A DNA stretch of 64,000 nucleotides from Methylobacterium sp. UNC378MF (GCF_900103195.1 NZ_FMWU01000005.1:1-64000), one strand, 5' to 3'; positions 54,425 through 63,048 are shown, counted from the first letter of the stretch. Notes: generated by a model from the letters alone, not told the origin. A program made the numbers and translations.

Positions 54425-54649
54425 ATGCCCGGTAAGCAAATGGCATCGGAAGCCAGGGTGCGGGATCGGATGACAGGCGGAATGAACGACAACGACAGGC
54501 GCGCGCCTCTGTCCACCAAGATCATTCTGACTGTGGTCGCAATCGGCATCGTCCTCGTGCTCGCCTGGGGCGCCCAGGGGATCTGGGGAGGTTGGAGCAA
54601 TCTTCACCCGGAGTCGCCGAAGCCCGAGCTCACCGCACCCGATCGCTGA
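54425..54649 (+). CDS. Small single-pass membrane protein, second of a pair
   Basis: Up to 74 residues; the true start may be ATG 54482 (MNDNDRR), since the first 19 residues look like leader. One TM helix (about 33-53) then a Pro-rich tail. Directly after the similar-sized membrane gene at 54230, on the same strand. Confidence 0.55.
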   Translation: MPGKQMASEARVRDRMTGGMNDNDRRAPLSTKIILTVVAIGIVLVLAWGAQGIWGGWSNLHPESPKPELTAPDR

Positions 54650-54986
54650 GCGCCCTGCTGAAGGCCTGGTCGATCACCTTCTGCATCTCGGAGCCGGCCT
54701 GCGCCGCGGCCTTCCCGAGCTGGTTGAGCGTCTTGCCCAGCTCCGACACCGGGAGCTTCGAGCCCGCGAGCATCTTGGCGAGGTCCGGGGAGCCTGGCCG
54801 CGCGAGGCCGAGACCTGCGATCGGCGGCAGCGGGGTCACCTTGGGCATCGACGCCTCGGGCTTGCCCTTGCTGTGGAACAGCGCCTCATCGGCCATCAGC
54901 ACCGGATCCGCCTCGCCGTAGGGGACGAAGTTGTCGAAGTTGACCAGCTCCTCTGCGCCCGCGAGGCTCAGCCTGGGGCGCCGCAC
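54630..54986 (-). CDS. Hypothetical protein, unknown
   Basis: 118 residues with NFDNFVPYGEADPVLMADEALF and a C-terminal amphipathic helix region (LGKTLNQLGKAAAQAG). Composition is protein-like. Its end overlaps the opposite membrane gene by 20 nt. No family recognised. Confidence 0.45.
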   Translation of the reverse strand: MRRPRLSLAGAEELVNFDNFVPYGEADPVLMADEALFHSKGKPEASMPKVTPLPPIAGLGLARPGSPDLAKMLAGSKLPVSELGKTLNQLGKAAAQAGSEMQKVIDQAFSRALSDRVR

Positions 54987-55089
54987 AGGACATCCAGTAG
55001 GGGACGCTGACCAGACGGATCATTTCAGCACTGACTGATGGCTTTGGGCACACTGTGCCATTGGTGAATGATGAGGAAAACCGCCGCCG

Positions 55090-55290
55090 CTAGTGTATGC
55101 AGGGCGGTGCGTTCGCGGCGTGGGCCGCCTTCGACTTGGCCAGGATCTGGTTGAGCTTGGCGAGGTTCGCGCGCAGCCGGGCGTTCTCCGTCCGGAGCTG
55201 CTGGATGACCGTCTCCTGCACGTCGTAGGAGGAGAGGGCGTGCCCACGCTCATCGAAGAGGTGGACGGCAAACTGCTGTTTGGGTGTCAT
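55090..55290 (-). CDS. Small coiled-coil protein
   Basis: 66 residues; a short beta-like start (FAVHLFDERGHAL) and a heptad helix from VIQQLRTENARLRANLAKLNQ. Looks like a leucine-zipper dimeriser. No family recognised. Confidence 0.5.
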   Translation of the reverse strand: MTPKQQFAVHLFDERGHALSSYDVQETVIQQLRTENARLRANLAKLNQILAKSKAAHAANAPPCIH

Positions 55291-55436
55291 GCCGCGGTTC
55301 CTGCGAATGAGCGCATAGGAGACATCATAGCGATGATAACGCGCGATTTGAGCCGAAATTGGTAAGTAAGCTCTACTAAGATTGCTTTATGGATCCAGGA
55401 TATGCGCCAACCGGCCGATTAGATCGGAAAGGTCAC

Positions 55437-55775
55437 ATGCGTAAGGGGAATGTAGTTGCCTGCCTGGCTATAATTCCGTCCGTCATCGTAGTCTATATCT
55501 TAATCGCCAACGCGGGAACGCATGTGAAGCACGAAGGCGCACTCATAATTTGCGCAATCTTCAGCGTATTCTCCCTGCCATTCAGCACGGGGTATTTGGT
55601 TATTAGCAACGCTGCTTATATCGGCGAAACAAATATCGTTAAATTTGTATATGATCATAGGATTATTGTTCGCACAATAATTTTGGTTATCGGGTCGATC
55701 GTATTTTTCGTAGTAAGTTTTGCATCCAACCACCATAAACCTACTCCACCAACAGACCGCATGAGCACCCAGTAA
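55437..55775 (+). CDS. Low-GC multi-pass membrane protein, unknown
   Basis: The ATG at 55437 has AAAGG 5 nt upstream and is preferred to ATG 55389. 112 residues, three TM helices (about 5-25, 33-52, 76-96). Its codon and base use are much richer in A+T than almost all other genes in the window, a sign of recent transfer. It is followed by repeat D. Confidence 0.6.
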   Translation: MRKGNVVACLAIIPSVIVVYILIANAGTHVKHEGALIICAIFSVFSLPFSTGYLVISNAAYIGETNIVKFVYDHRIIVRTIILVIGSIVFFVVSFASNHHKPTPPTDRMSTQ

Positions 55776-55793
55776 TAAGTTTTCGAGAGTCCT

Positions 55794-55835
55794 CCGAAGC
55801 CGTCATGCTGCGCGCTTCGTCGCCGAAACGCGATG
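55794..55835. repeat. Repeat D after the low-GC membrane gene
   Basis: Starts CCGAAGCCGTCATGCTGCGC and ends CCGAAACGCGATG. About 80% alike to repeat E at 56262 by eye. Contains a CGAAG...CTTCG hairpin. Confidence 0.6.
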
Positions 55836-55901
55836 ATCTGAGCCGATTGCAACTCACGTCGGGCATGCTGAAGATCGCCGTCATCGCTTTGAGGTGCCGC
55901 T

Positions 55902-56261
55902 TTGCCAAAGAAAATCAAAACATTCATTGCATCAGCAATCTTCGGCATTTTAGCGACCAATGTTTGTGCCGCAGAAGTCGTTTTGGACGTTGAATTTGAT
56001 CCCGCCGCAGTAAACAATCCTAAAATTCTTGGCAAAAAATGCGGTGGCACTGGCACGGAATGCGCAAAAGGAAAAACCGTAGGGTATAAATGGCCGAAAT
56101 TAGGTGAGTTTCCGGGTTGGGGCACCTGGGTTCGTGTAAAGACTGGCAACGAAATCGTTAGAATAAAACTGCACAATTTAGATGTGCGCTTTGGCGAACA
56201 TTGTGTGCATAGTTTCGACGCCCATTTGGCAGGCGAAGTTTATGGATGTCGCCGTCCTTAG
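55902..56261 (+). CDS. Low-GC small secreted protein, unknown
   Basis: TTG start with GAGGTG upstream; 119 residues. A signal peptide ends NVCAAE. The mature part is a small beta-rich domain with several Cys (KKCGGTGTECAKG, HCVHSF, YGCRRP). Low GC like the preceding gene. Repeat E begins right after its stop. No family recognised. Confidence 0.65.
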   Translation: MPKKIKTFIASAIFGILATNVCAAEVVLDVEFDPAAVNNPKILGKKCGGTGTECAKGKTVGYKWPKLGEFPGWGTWVRVKTGNEIVRIKLHNLDVRFGEHCVHSFDAHLAGEVYGCRRP

Positions 56262-56305
56262 CCGAAGTGCGCTCACGCTGCCCGCTTCGACGTTGAAACG
56301 AGATG
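56262..56305. repeat. Repeat E after the low-GC secreted gene
   Basis: Starts CCGAAGTGCGCTCACGCTGC and ends TTGAAACGAGATG. Partner of repeat D; the two bracket the low-GC secreted gene. Its right part overlaps the helicase fossil. Confidence 0.6.
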
Positions 56306-56540
56306 CCACGGGTGTTCGGCACCCGGCTTGAGGATTCCCTCGCGGAAGCCGTCGGTGCCCTCGATGATCCCGGGCGTGGCCCTACAAGCGGCTGTTCGGG
56401 CCGGTCGAGTGGTCCGAGACGAAGAAGATGTTGGCACCGGTCTTCTTGCGGCGCGCCCCGCGGCCGATCCGCTGCCGGAGCGCGACCTCGGCCTTGCCGC
56501 CGCCGGCGAGCTGCACCAGGCCGACGGCGCGTGCTTGCTC
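56273..56540 (-). pseudogene. Fossil of a phage-type DEAD/DEAH helicase C-terminus
   Basis: One minus frame gives VQLAGGGKAEVALRQRIGRG then ARRKKTGANIFFVSDH and stops at 56382. A second frame continues IIEGTDGFREGILKPGAEHPW. Together they match the last motifs of phage-type helicases (motif VI QR.GRG..R, then an H-A-R..I.EG..GF.EGIL tail), joined by a frameshift. The rest of the gene is gone. Confidence 0.6.
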
Positions 56541-56594
56541 CCGGGGTGCCGCCCTGATATTCGCGCCGCCCCGATCATCGGGAGGAGAACCATA

Positions 56595-56891
56595 ATGCCG
56601 ACGACGAAGGACCACCACGTCACGCTCAAGAGCGAACAGAACGGCCAGCCCCATGTGGCGGAAGTCGTCTACGGCGATGACGGTCAGCCCATGCAGGTCT
56701 TGCTCCCGGGCAACGGCGTCGCGCAGTCTCCCGGCTCCTTCGATATTGGTGCCGAGATCCCGAAGCCGGGCACGGGACCAGGCTCCGTCCACTCGACGCA
56801 CACGACGGTCCGCTCCCAGCACGTTGATGTGTCTAACACCGGTCCTTCGGCCGGCACCGCGCCCACCGGCGTCACTGGCGGCAGCAAGTAG
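56595..56891 (+). CDS. Small Gly/Thr-rich protein, unknown
   Basis: ATG with GGGAGGAGAACC upstream, a strong site. 98 residues, His/Gln-rich and repetitive (KDHHVTLKSEQNG, PGTGPGSVHSTHTTVRS), without signal peptide or TM. A terminator follows at 56925. Well-formed expression signals make it a real gene; function not recognised. Confidence 0.65.
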   Translation: MPTTKDHHVTLKSEQNGQPHVAEVVYGDDGQPMQVLLPGNGVAQSPGSFDIGAEIPKPGTGPGSVHSTHTTVRSQHVDVSNTGPSAGTAPTGVTGGSK

Positions 56892-56924
56892 GGCTCGAAC
56901 GGCCTGCGCCGCAACGATCTGGCA

Positions 56925-56949
56925 GCCCCGCCCTCGAGCGGGGCTTTTT
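56925..56949 (+). terminator. Rho-independent terminator
   Basis: GCCCCGC-CCTCGA-GCGGGGC followed by TTTTTC, 34 bp after the stop at 56891. Confidence 0.9.
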
Positions 56950-56958
56950 CGTGCGCGC

Positions 56959-57000
56959 CTGAGAGCATGCAAGCATGATCGAATGCGCGCATGCTCTCAG
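56959..57000. repeat. 12-bp perfect inverted repeat
   Basis: CTGAGAGCATGC and GCATGCTCTCAG are separated by 18 bp that themselves hold GCATGATCGAATGC. It lies right after a terminator at the likely edge of the element, so a protein-binding or end site is possible. Confidence 0.65.
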
Positions 57001-57147
57001 AGCGTCGCACGGCTTCGGAAGCCATGAGCGCGCACGGACTACTGCGCGCAGCTCGCGATACGTCTCAGCGACGCGCGCACGCGATCCCCGGCCCGGTCGA
57101 GCAGGGACGGGGCAGCGGAGAAACACCAGCACGGCAGGACCGTCCGA

Positions 57148-57456
57148 ATGGTCGCGCTATCTGACAGCTGGACACGTCGGAGCCTCCTGAGCGGCACGCG
57201 CCGCTTTGCCGCGCTGCCGGAGCATGCCCGGCAAATGATCGTCGCTCTTAGGGACCGATCGGTGGGTGCAGGCCTGATCTTCACGCGCAGATCATCGGGG
57301 TGGGAGGTGTTCCGGCACGGCGGCTTTCGCCGGTTCGCAGCCAGTTACATCCTCTCCGGCCCCGCCTTCCAGATACAGTTCGGTGCGCTAGGCTGGTTTA
57401 TCTACGACCTGATCCTCTCGGCGCTGGGCCTCGGTCTAAGTTGCCATGGCGAGTAA
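57148..57456 (+). CDS. Hypothetical protein (weak)
   Basis: 102 residues with a hydrophobic C-terminal half (about 68-98). No family, no clear ribosome site. Could be spurious. Confidence 0.3.
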   Translation: MVALSDSWTRRSLLSGTRRFAALPEHARQMIVALRDRSVGAGLIFTRRSSGWEVFRHGGFRRFAASYILSGPAFQIQFGALGWFIYDLILSALGLGLSCHGE

Positions 57457-57544
57457 CCGCTACCAATCTCTTCGGACCTTGACGGGCGGTTTGGACATCC
57501 GCTTCAGGTCAGAAAATCGCGTCCCATGCGACAAATGAAAGGGC

Positions 57545-57997
57545 TCAGGCAGCGCCTACGGCACGGACTTCCGTCTCACGCCACCCAAGCCGCCGTCCGT
57601 CGGTCGATTGCAAGGATAGACGATCAACGGGGCAGCTCGTTTCGATGTCGACCAGAACCGAGTGTTGCTCGTCCGGCCGATACAGGTGATCCTCGCCCCA
57701 CTGGCGAAGGGCAACGATGACGAGGAACAGCCCGCTTCCCTTTTCCGTCAGCGCGTATTCCCGGTAGGCTGATCCGTCCGAGGCTGGCGCGGTCGTTAGG
57801 ACACCGCGCCCCACGAGGTCGCGCAGGCGGACCGCCAGCATACCTTTGGCGATGCCAAGACCGGACTGGAGTTCGCTGAAGCGTCGCCGTCCGTCGAACA
57901 CGTCGCGGATAATCAGCAGGGACCACCAGTCGCCGATCACGTCGAGCGCGCGGGCGACCGGGCAATCCGCGCCCATAAGACTGACCCGCTTCACCAT
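57545..57997 (-). CDS. HxlR-family winged-helix regulator
   Basis: 150 residues. ADCPVARALDVIGDWWSLLIIRDVFDG is the HxlR entry motif (Cys, then a DWW segment), then FSELQSGLGIAKGMLAVRLRDL for the recognition helix and EYALTEKG for the wing. The single Cys near the N-terminus is typical of redox or electrophile sensors in the family. Divergent from an MFS exporter with a perfect palindrome between, so it probably represses both. Confidence 0.92.
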   Translation of the reverse strand: MVKRVSLMGADCPVARALDVIGDWWSLLIIRDVFDGRRRFSELQSGLGIAKGMLAVRLRDLVGRGVLTTAPASDGSAYREYALTEKGSGLFLVIVALRQWGEDHLYRPDEQHSVLVDIETSCPVDRLSLQSTDGRRLGWRETEVRAVGAA

Positions 57998-58027
57998 AAC
58001 CGTGTCCCACTAGTCCCGTCTGACCTG

Positions 58028-58042
58028 GTTCTAACTTAGAAC
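58028..58042. promoter_or_regulatory. Perfect palindrome, candidate HxlR operator
   Basis: GTTCTAA-C-TTAGAAC lies between the divergent hxlR (start 57997) and MFS (start 58099) genes, in the only AT-rich part of the gap. Confidence 0.6.
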
Positions 58043-58098
58043 TAGATCGACCGTCCGCACAATGGTCTCATGACAGGACCATCTGTGGGAGAGGCCTT

Positions 58099-59316
58099 AT
58101 GACCGTGGAGACCGCCTGTCGATCGAGCGCCGCCAACGGTGCACCCTCCCGTGACGACGTAGAGCTGAAGCCGGCGACGATCGCCGTCTGCGCGATCGGA
58201 TGCGGGCTCTCGGTGGCCAACATCTACTACGCCCAGCCGTTGCTCGACGCGATGGCACACGAGTTCGGGATCGCACCGGCGGCGGTCGGCCTCGTCGTGA
58301 CGCTAACGCAGCTCGGCTACGCGCTCGGTCTGATCCTCGTGGTGCCGCTCGGCGACCTGATCGACCCGCGTGCACTCGCGGTCACGCAATCCGCCTTGTC
58401 GGCGGTCGCACTCGCGATCGTGGCGACGTCTCGGACGGCAACCGTCATGTTCGCTGCGATGGTGGTCGTCGGCCTGTTGGCGGTCGTCGTCCAGGTTCTG
58501 GTCGCCTATGCAGCCGCGCTGGCCGACTCCAACAGACGCGGGCAGGTTATCGGCACGGTGAGTGGCGGTGTCGTCATCGGCATCCTGAGCGCCCGTATCG
58601 CTGCTGGGGTCCTTTCGGATCTCGGCGGCTGGCGGGCTGTCTACCTGACCTCCGCGGGTCTGAGCGCGGTCCTGGCGGTGGCACTGGCACGCGTGCTCCC
58701 AGGCCGTAGGTCTGTTCCGGGGACTGCGAGCTACCGCGCGACTGTCGGCTCCATTCCCCGCCTGTTTTTGGGCGACCCCGTCCTGCGCCTTCGTGGCCTG
58801 CTAGCGCTTCTGATCTTCGCTACCTTCAGCACCTTCTGGACGGCACTCGTGCTGCCGTTGAGTGCGGCACCATTCCACTTCTCTCACACGCAGATCGGTC
58901 TGTTCGGGCTGGTGGGGGTTGCCGGTGCCCTAGCGGCGGCCAAGGCTGGAGGCTTGGCCGATCGAGGCCTGGGACATCGGACCACCGGCCTCGGGCTCGC
59001 ATTGCTGCTGGTCGCCTGGGCTCCGATCGCTCTGCTGCCGGTCTCGATCCCCGCCGTGATCGGAGGCGTCCTCGTCCTGGATCTCGCCGTGCAGGCCGTG
59101 CATGTCACCAATCAGAGCGTGATCGTCGCACGGCATCCGCAGGCGCGCAGCCGGCTCGTAGGCGGTTACATGGCGTTCTATTCTGCCGGAAGCGGTATAG
59201 GCGGCCTCGCGGGGACGACCGCCTTCGCCCTCGCAGGCTGGATTGGCGTCTGCGCGATCGGGGCATTCTTCAGCGTCATCGCCTTATGCGTCTGGCACTG
59301 CACTGTCAGTAAATAG
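58099..59316 (+). CDS. MFS efflux transporter
   Basis: 405 residues, 12 TM helices. Opens NIYYAQPLLDAMAHEFG, the pattern of YnfM/arabinose-efflux-like exporters; loop 2-3 has VPLGDLIDPR, a weak form of motif A. Likely exports a toxic small molecule whose presence is sensed by the divergent HxlR protein. Substrate unknown. Confidence 0.9.
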   Translation: MTVETACRSSAANGAPSRDDVELKPATIAVCAIGCGLSVANIYYAQPLLDAMAHEFGIAPAAVGLVVTLTQLGYALGLILVVPLGDLIDPRALAVTQSALSAVALAIVATSRTATVMFAAMVVVGLLAVVVQVLVAYAAALADSNRRGQVIGTVSGGVVIGILSARIAAGVLSDLGGWRAVYLTSAGLSAVLAVALARVLPGRRSVPGTASYRATVGSIPRLFLGDPVLRLRGLLALLIFATFSTFWTALVLPLSAAPFHFSHTQIGLFGLVGVAGALAAAKAGGLADRGLGHRTTGLGLALLLVAWAPIALLPVSIPAVIGGVLVLDLAVQAVHVTNQSVIVARHPQARSRLVGGYMAFYSAGSGIGGLAGTTAFALAGWIGVCAIGAFFSVIALCVWHCTVSK

Positions 59317-59652
59317 ATCGCATGGGCAGGCCAGAGATAGCACGTCCGCTGACGGCGCCTCGCGCCAGAACCCGCGTTCGGCTCCTATCGCTCGGACAGC
59401 CGCTCCCGATCTGTGAACGGTCCGCTGAACGCAAAGGCCATTTGGCGGGTGGCATGATGTCGGATGCTTCGTCTGTCTGGCCACTCGATGCAGCTGTTGG
59501 CTGCGGGCCCGAATGGGAGCTAGCGAAACAAAACCAAGTCATCCAAAGCCCGGTCGACTCTGCCCAGCACGCTCGCGCAGGATAGGTTGAAAGGCTGCAG
59601 TCGCCCTAAATATGCAGAGGCTGTCTGCACTCCGCCAGCTTCGGTGAGCATC
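59317..59652. other. Intergenic stretch with repeat-like DNA
   Basis: No gene is supported. It contains GGCTGCGGGCCCGAATGGGA and neighbouring pieces resembling the non-coding sequence repeated at 60870 and 62010. Confidence 0.4.
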
Positions 59653-60822
59653 ATGACCGACGGTAAGACCGCCCGGCGCTGGCGAAGCAAGCTCGTCCAC
59701 CCGAAGGTTGCCGCGTCCCAAGACTTTCGGGCCCTCGTCCCGGCCGTCCATCGGGGCTCGACCGTGGTGTTCGACCGCGTGGCCGACGCCCGCGACGACT
59801 GGCGCAGCGAGGGCTACAGTTATGGCCTCTACGGCACTCCAACCACCCGCGAGCTTGCCCTGCGCATTGCCGATTTAGAGGGTGCTCGGGCCAGCTTCGT
59901 CGTGCCGGGCGGGCAGGCGGCCATCGCCTTGATCTATCTCACCTACTGTCGTGCGGGCGACCACGCGCTGATCCCCGAGAGTGCCTACCGCCCCAACCGC
60001 GAGTTGGCTGACGAGCTGCTCAGCGGGCTCCGCATTGAGGTGGAAGCCTACGACCCGTTGCTGGGAGCCGACATCGCCAAGCTGATCCGGCCGAATACGC
60101 GCCTGATCTGGTGCGAGAGCCCCGGCACGATCACGATGGAGGTGCAGGATGTGCCCGCCATCGTCGGAGCCGCTCACGCCGCCGGCGTTCCGGTGGCACT
60201 CGACAACACCTACGCTGCGGGCGTGCTGTTCGACGCCTTCGCGCACGGCGTGGATGTGAGCATGCAGGCGCTGACGAAGTATGTTGGCGGCCACTCTGAT
60301 CTCCTACTCGGCACCGTGTCGGCCGGCTCGGAAGAGGCGCGCGAACGGGTGGGAGCGACGCATCGGCTTCTGGGCTTGGCGGTGTCGCCGGACGACTGCG
60401 CGCTTGCCCTGCGCGGGTTGGAGACGCTGGCTGTGCGCTTGGACCGGCTGGCGGTGACTGCGCTGGAAGTGGCGCGATGGCTGAAGGCGCGGCCCGAGAT
60501 TGAGCTTGTGCTGCACCCGGCGTTGTCCGACTGCCCTGGGCACGAGGTCTGGCGACGCGACTTCACCGGTTCGGCGAGCGTATTCTCGATCGTATTCCGA
60601 TCAGACTGGAACACAGCGCGGGTGGCGCGCTTCGCAGAGACGCTGCGGCTGTTCCAGCTGGGGTTCAGTTGGGGCGGCACGCACAGCCTCGTCATGGCCT
60701 ATCCGCCGCTGCCGCGGGTGCGGAGGGGGTATGACGGTCGGATCGTGCGGCTCAACGTTGGCCTTGAGGAGCCCGCGGACCTAATCGCCGACTTGCATCG
60801 AGCCCTAACCGAGGAGCCGTAG
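59653..60822 (+). CDS. Cystathionine beta-lyase-like PLP enzyme
   Basis: ATG 59653 (MTDGKTARRW), 389 residues. Cys/Met-metabolism PLP family: SYGLYGTPTTRELALRIADLEG near the front, WCESPGTITMEVQD, VALDNTYAAG and the PLP Lys in MQALTKYVGGHSD. The C-terminal FSWGGTHSL matches cystathionine beta-lyase. It would cleave cystathionine to homocysteine, pyruvate and ammonia, or act on other Cys conjugates. Single gene flanked by repeat-like intergenic DNA. Confidence 0.9.
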   Translation: MTDGKTARRWRSKLVHPKVAASQDFRALVPAVHRGSTVVFDRVADARDDWRSEGYSYGLYGTPTTRELALRIADLEGARASFVVPGGQAAIALIYLTYCRAGDHALIPESAYRPNRELADELLSGLRIEVEAYDPLLGADIAKLIRPNTRLIWCESPGTITMEVQDVPAIVGAAHAAGVPVALDNTYAAGVLFDAFAHGVDVSMQALTKYVGGHSDLLLGTVSAGSEEARERVGATHRLLGLAVSPDDCALALRGLETLAVRLDRLAVTALEVARWLKARPEIELVLHPALSDCPGHEVWRRDFTGSASVFSIVFRSDWNTARVARFAETLRLFQLGFSWGGTHSLVMAYPPLPRVRRGYDGRIVRLNVGLEEPADLIADLHRALTEEP

Positions 60823-61142
60823 GGCGCGACATGCGCCATGAGCTGAGGTCTGCGTCGAGTCGTGAACGGGCGCGGCGACAACGTCCATTTTTTTGGATTG
60901 CTGGCCGAATGCGGATCCGCGGAAAATTACCCGGAGCGGCCATTCCGAAAGCGATCCATGCCAGCCGTAGAGACAGCCATCGACTCTTTCCGAAAGCGGC
61001 CGTTCGCCGGATGTCTGACAACCTGAGCTCAGGGTGGACCGCGGACATTCACTGGGTGTGATGCGAGCGTTGGGTTCGCATCCTCCGCAGAAGTTGGCTG
61101 CGCGCTCGGCAGCAGACGTTCCACTATCAAAGCGAGGCGGCG
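60823..61142. other. Intergenic stretch with dispersed repeat
   Basis: No gene is supported. GGGCGCGGCGACAACGTCC... and TTGCTGGCCGAATGCGGA are echoed at 62010-62060, and CCGAAAGCGGCCGTTC recurs in variant forms here. Such CCGAAAGCGG pieces are common non-coding repeats in this bacterial group. Confidence 0.45.
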
Positions 61143-61958
61143 ATGCATGAGGGCGAGGATCACGATGACGACGAACACGACGAGCCCATTCCGCGCGAAC
61201 CAGAGGAGATCGAGACGCGCGAACTCGACGAAGCCCTACGCGGACTGACGCTGCTCGGCGATGATCCTTACCTCGGCATGCAGGCCACGAACGTCGCGCT
61301 CGTAGACGGCTTCCTTATGCCGTTGGAAAGCGAAGCCCGCGCCTACCGCTCCGCTGACGAGGGCATCGACATCGGCCACGCGATGCTACTGAACGCGCTT
61401 AGCCAGCAGTGGCTCTTCGCCGTATACGAGCTCCTGCGGACGTGGCGCGAGCGCGCTAAGGACGTCTTGAAGTGGAAGGCCAACGGCGGCCTCGAACTTA
61501 AGGCGGCCGCGCTGGAGAAGGGTAAGCCAAGCGACCTGAACCTCGGACGCGACGCCTTCGCTCGCGCGCTCCGGCGCATCATCGGGAACCCGGGGATCAC
61601 GAAGGACATCGAGAACGACCTGGCGCGCACACACGTGCTCTTCCGACAGCTTGAATTCTTGCGCGTGGCGCTCGCCAAGCACGAAGTCTCGGGCCGCCCG
61701 AAGCTGTTCGCCCGGGCGCCCGGCTACGCCCGGATCGACATGTGGACGGGCTCGATGTCCTACGAACTCTCAAACGACTTCGCGATCTTGGACGAGGTCA
61801 CCCGCCGATCGTTTGGCGACGGCATCCGGGCGCTCGCGACGGATCGGACCGTTCCGACCGAGGAGAGCCTAGCTAGCTACGACGCGTTTATGGCCATGAA
61901 GCCGAGTGACGTGCCGGACTTCACGGCCCCGCCATGTCCACCAGTTCCAGACGAATGA
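61143..61958 (+). CDS. Unknown cytoplasmic protein with acidic His/Asp-rich start
   Basis: 271 residues. The first 25 are almost all Asp, Glu and His, followed by a helical domain (about 60-180; LLNALSQQWLFAVYELLRTW, LARTHVLFRQLEFLRVAL) and a beta-rich end. No known family, no signal peptide. It resembles stand-alone island proteins of unknown role. Confidence 0.65.
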   Translation: MHEGEDHDDDEHDEPIPREPEEIETRELDEALRGLTLLGDDPYLGMQATNVALVDGFLMPLESEARAYRSADEGIDIGHAMLLNALSQQWLFAVYELLRTWRERAKDVLKWKANGGLELKAAALEKGKPSDLNLGRDAFARALRRIIGNPGITKDIENDLARTHVLFRQLEFLRVALAKHEVSGRPKLFARAPGYARIDMWTGSMSYELSNDFAILDEVTRRSFGDGIRALATDRTVPTEESLASYDAFMAMKPSDVPDFTAPPCPPVPDE

Positions 61959-62171
61959 CGCTGTGGTCGTAAAGTGGCGCGTCGAGAACACCCTATCGGA
62001 TGCCGCCGACGGGCGCGGCAGCAACGTCCGCTCTTTCGCGTTGCTGCCCGAAAGCGGAACAGCCAAGATCCACTCTGTGCTGCCATTCTTCTACGGGCTC
62101 GAAGGCGACGTTGGCTCGCCATGCAGCACGCAGCAGAGATGGGCGTTTGGCACATCCAGCGAGGCGGTCCG

Positions 62172-62837
62172 ATGTCCTGGCAACTACACTGGCTTGAGGC
62201 ATCCGGCGATCTGGGGCCCTGGCGTAGCACCATCGCCGAGGAGGTCGAGATCGCTCGGAAGGCTGTGGCGGGCGTGCTGCCAATATCGCCGCTCGACATC
62301 CTCGTGCAGCGCTTGCCCGGCGCGGTGATCCCGGAAACAGGCACGACGGGACAGGCCATGCGTGCTGGCCTGTTTTTCCTCACCATCGATCCCGACAACC
62401 CCAACTTCGCGCGCGCGCTGCGTGATGGGGATCTACGCCGGACCGTAGCGCACGAAGCCCACCACTGCATGCGCATGGCCGGTCCCGGTTACGGCTGGAC
62501 GCTGGGTGAGGCCCTTGTGAGCGAGGGCTTGGCGGGGCAGTTCGTCAGCCGCCTGTTCAACTCACCGCCAGAGCCGTGGGAATGCGCCGTGACCGACGAG
62601 GTGCTCGCGGCCAACTTGCCGGACAACGCGACACTCGTATGCAACGGCCACGATCACCGAGCTTGGTTCTTCGGCTTCGGGGGTCGGTATCCGCGCTGGC
62701 TCGGCTATACCCTCGGCTACCGCATCGTGGGAGATTGGCTGGAAACGAACGTGAGCATAGGCGGCGATATCTGGATCACCGTCCCCGCGCACGAGGTCAT
62801 CGAAGCAGCCCGGGGACGAACGCTGTCGAACCTCTGA
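62172..62837 (+). CDS. DUF2268-type predicted zinc protease
   Basis: ATG 62172 with GAGG upstream is preferred to ATG 61974, whose first 66 codons are repeat-derived; 221 residues. The zinc motif is VAHEAHHCMR (about 97) with the third-ligand Glu likely in EALVSEGLAGQF, the typical DUF2268 arrangement. The C-terminal YTLGYRIVGDWL also fits the family. Cytoplasmic; substrate unknown. Confidence 0.85.
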   Translation: MSWQLHWLEASGDLGPWRSTIAEEVEIARKAVAGVLPISPLDILVQRLPGAVIPETGTTGQAMRAGLFFLTIDPDNPNFARALRDGDLRRTVAHEAHHCMRMAGPGYGWTLGEALVSEGLAGQFVSRLFNSPPEPWECAVTDEVLAANLPDNATLVCNGHDHRAWFFGFGGRYPRWLGYTLGYRIVGDWLETNVSIGGDIWITVPAHEVIEAARGRTLSNL

Positions 62838-63048
62838 AATCGGATGAGCTACGTCTGCATCGGCAGGCTGGTGGTAGGATGGCGCCATTCAACGAGCTTC
62901 ACTGGCGTGGCACGTTGGCTGATCCCACGCCAATCGCCTCTCTCGAAAGCACGCAATGATTGTCTGGGAGGTGCGCCCGTCCTTGCGACAACCATGGCGA
63001 TTTCAGGCGGCACCGTTGCCTCTTGCGTGAACCATCGAAGCCTGAAAT

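Larger units (their letters stand above)
48671..57000. mobile_element. Probable integrated element or genomic island
   Basis: Integrase at one end, ParA ATPase, many small unknown genes, arr, low-GC genes and a decayed phage helicase. The left limit is the candidate att site. The right limit is set only approximately, at the end of the unusual DNA, because no matching att copy is seen. Confidence 0.45.

Noticed and set aside
55389..56261. Classical integron attC sites after the low-GC genes
   Set aside because: I looked for the GTTRRRY and RYYYAAC core pairs and did not find a proper set; also no intI gene, so integron is not claimed.
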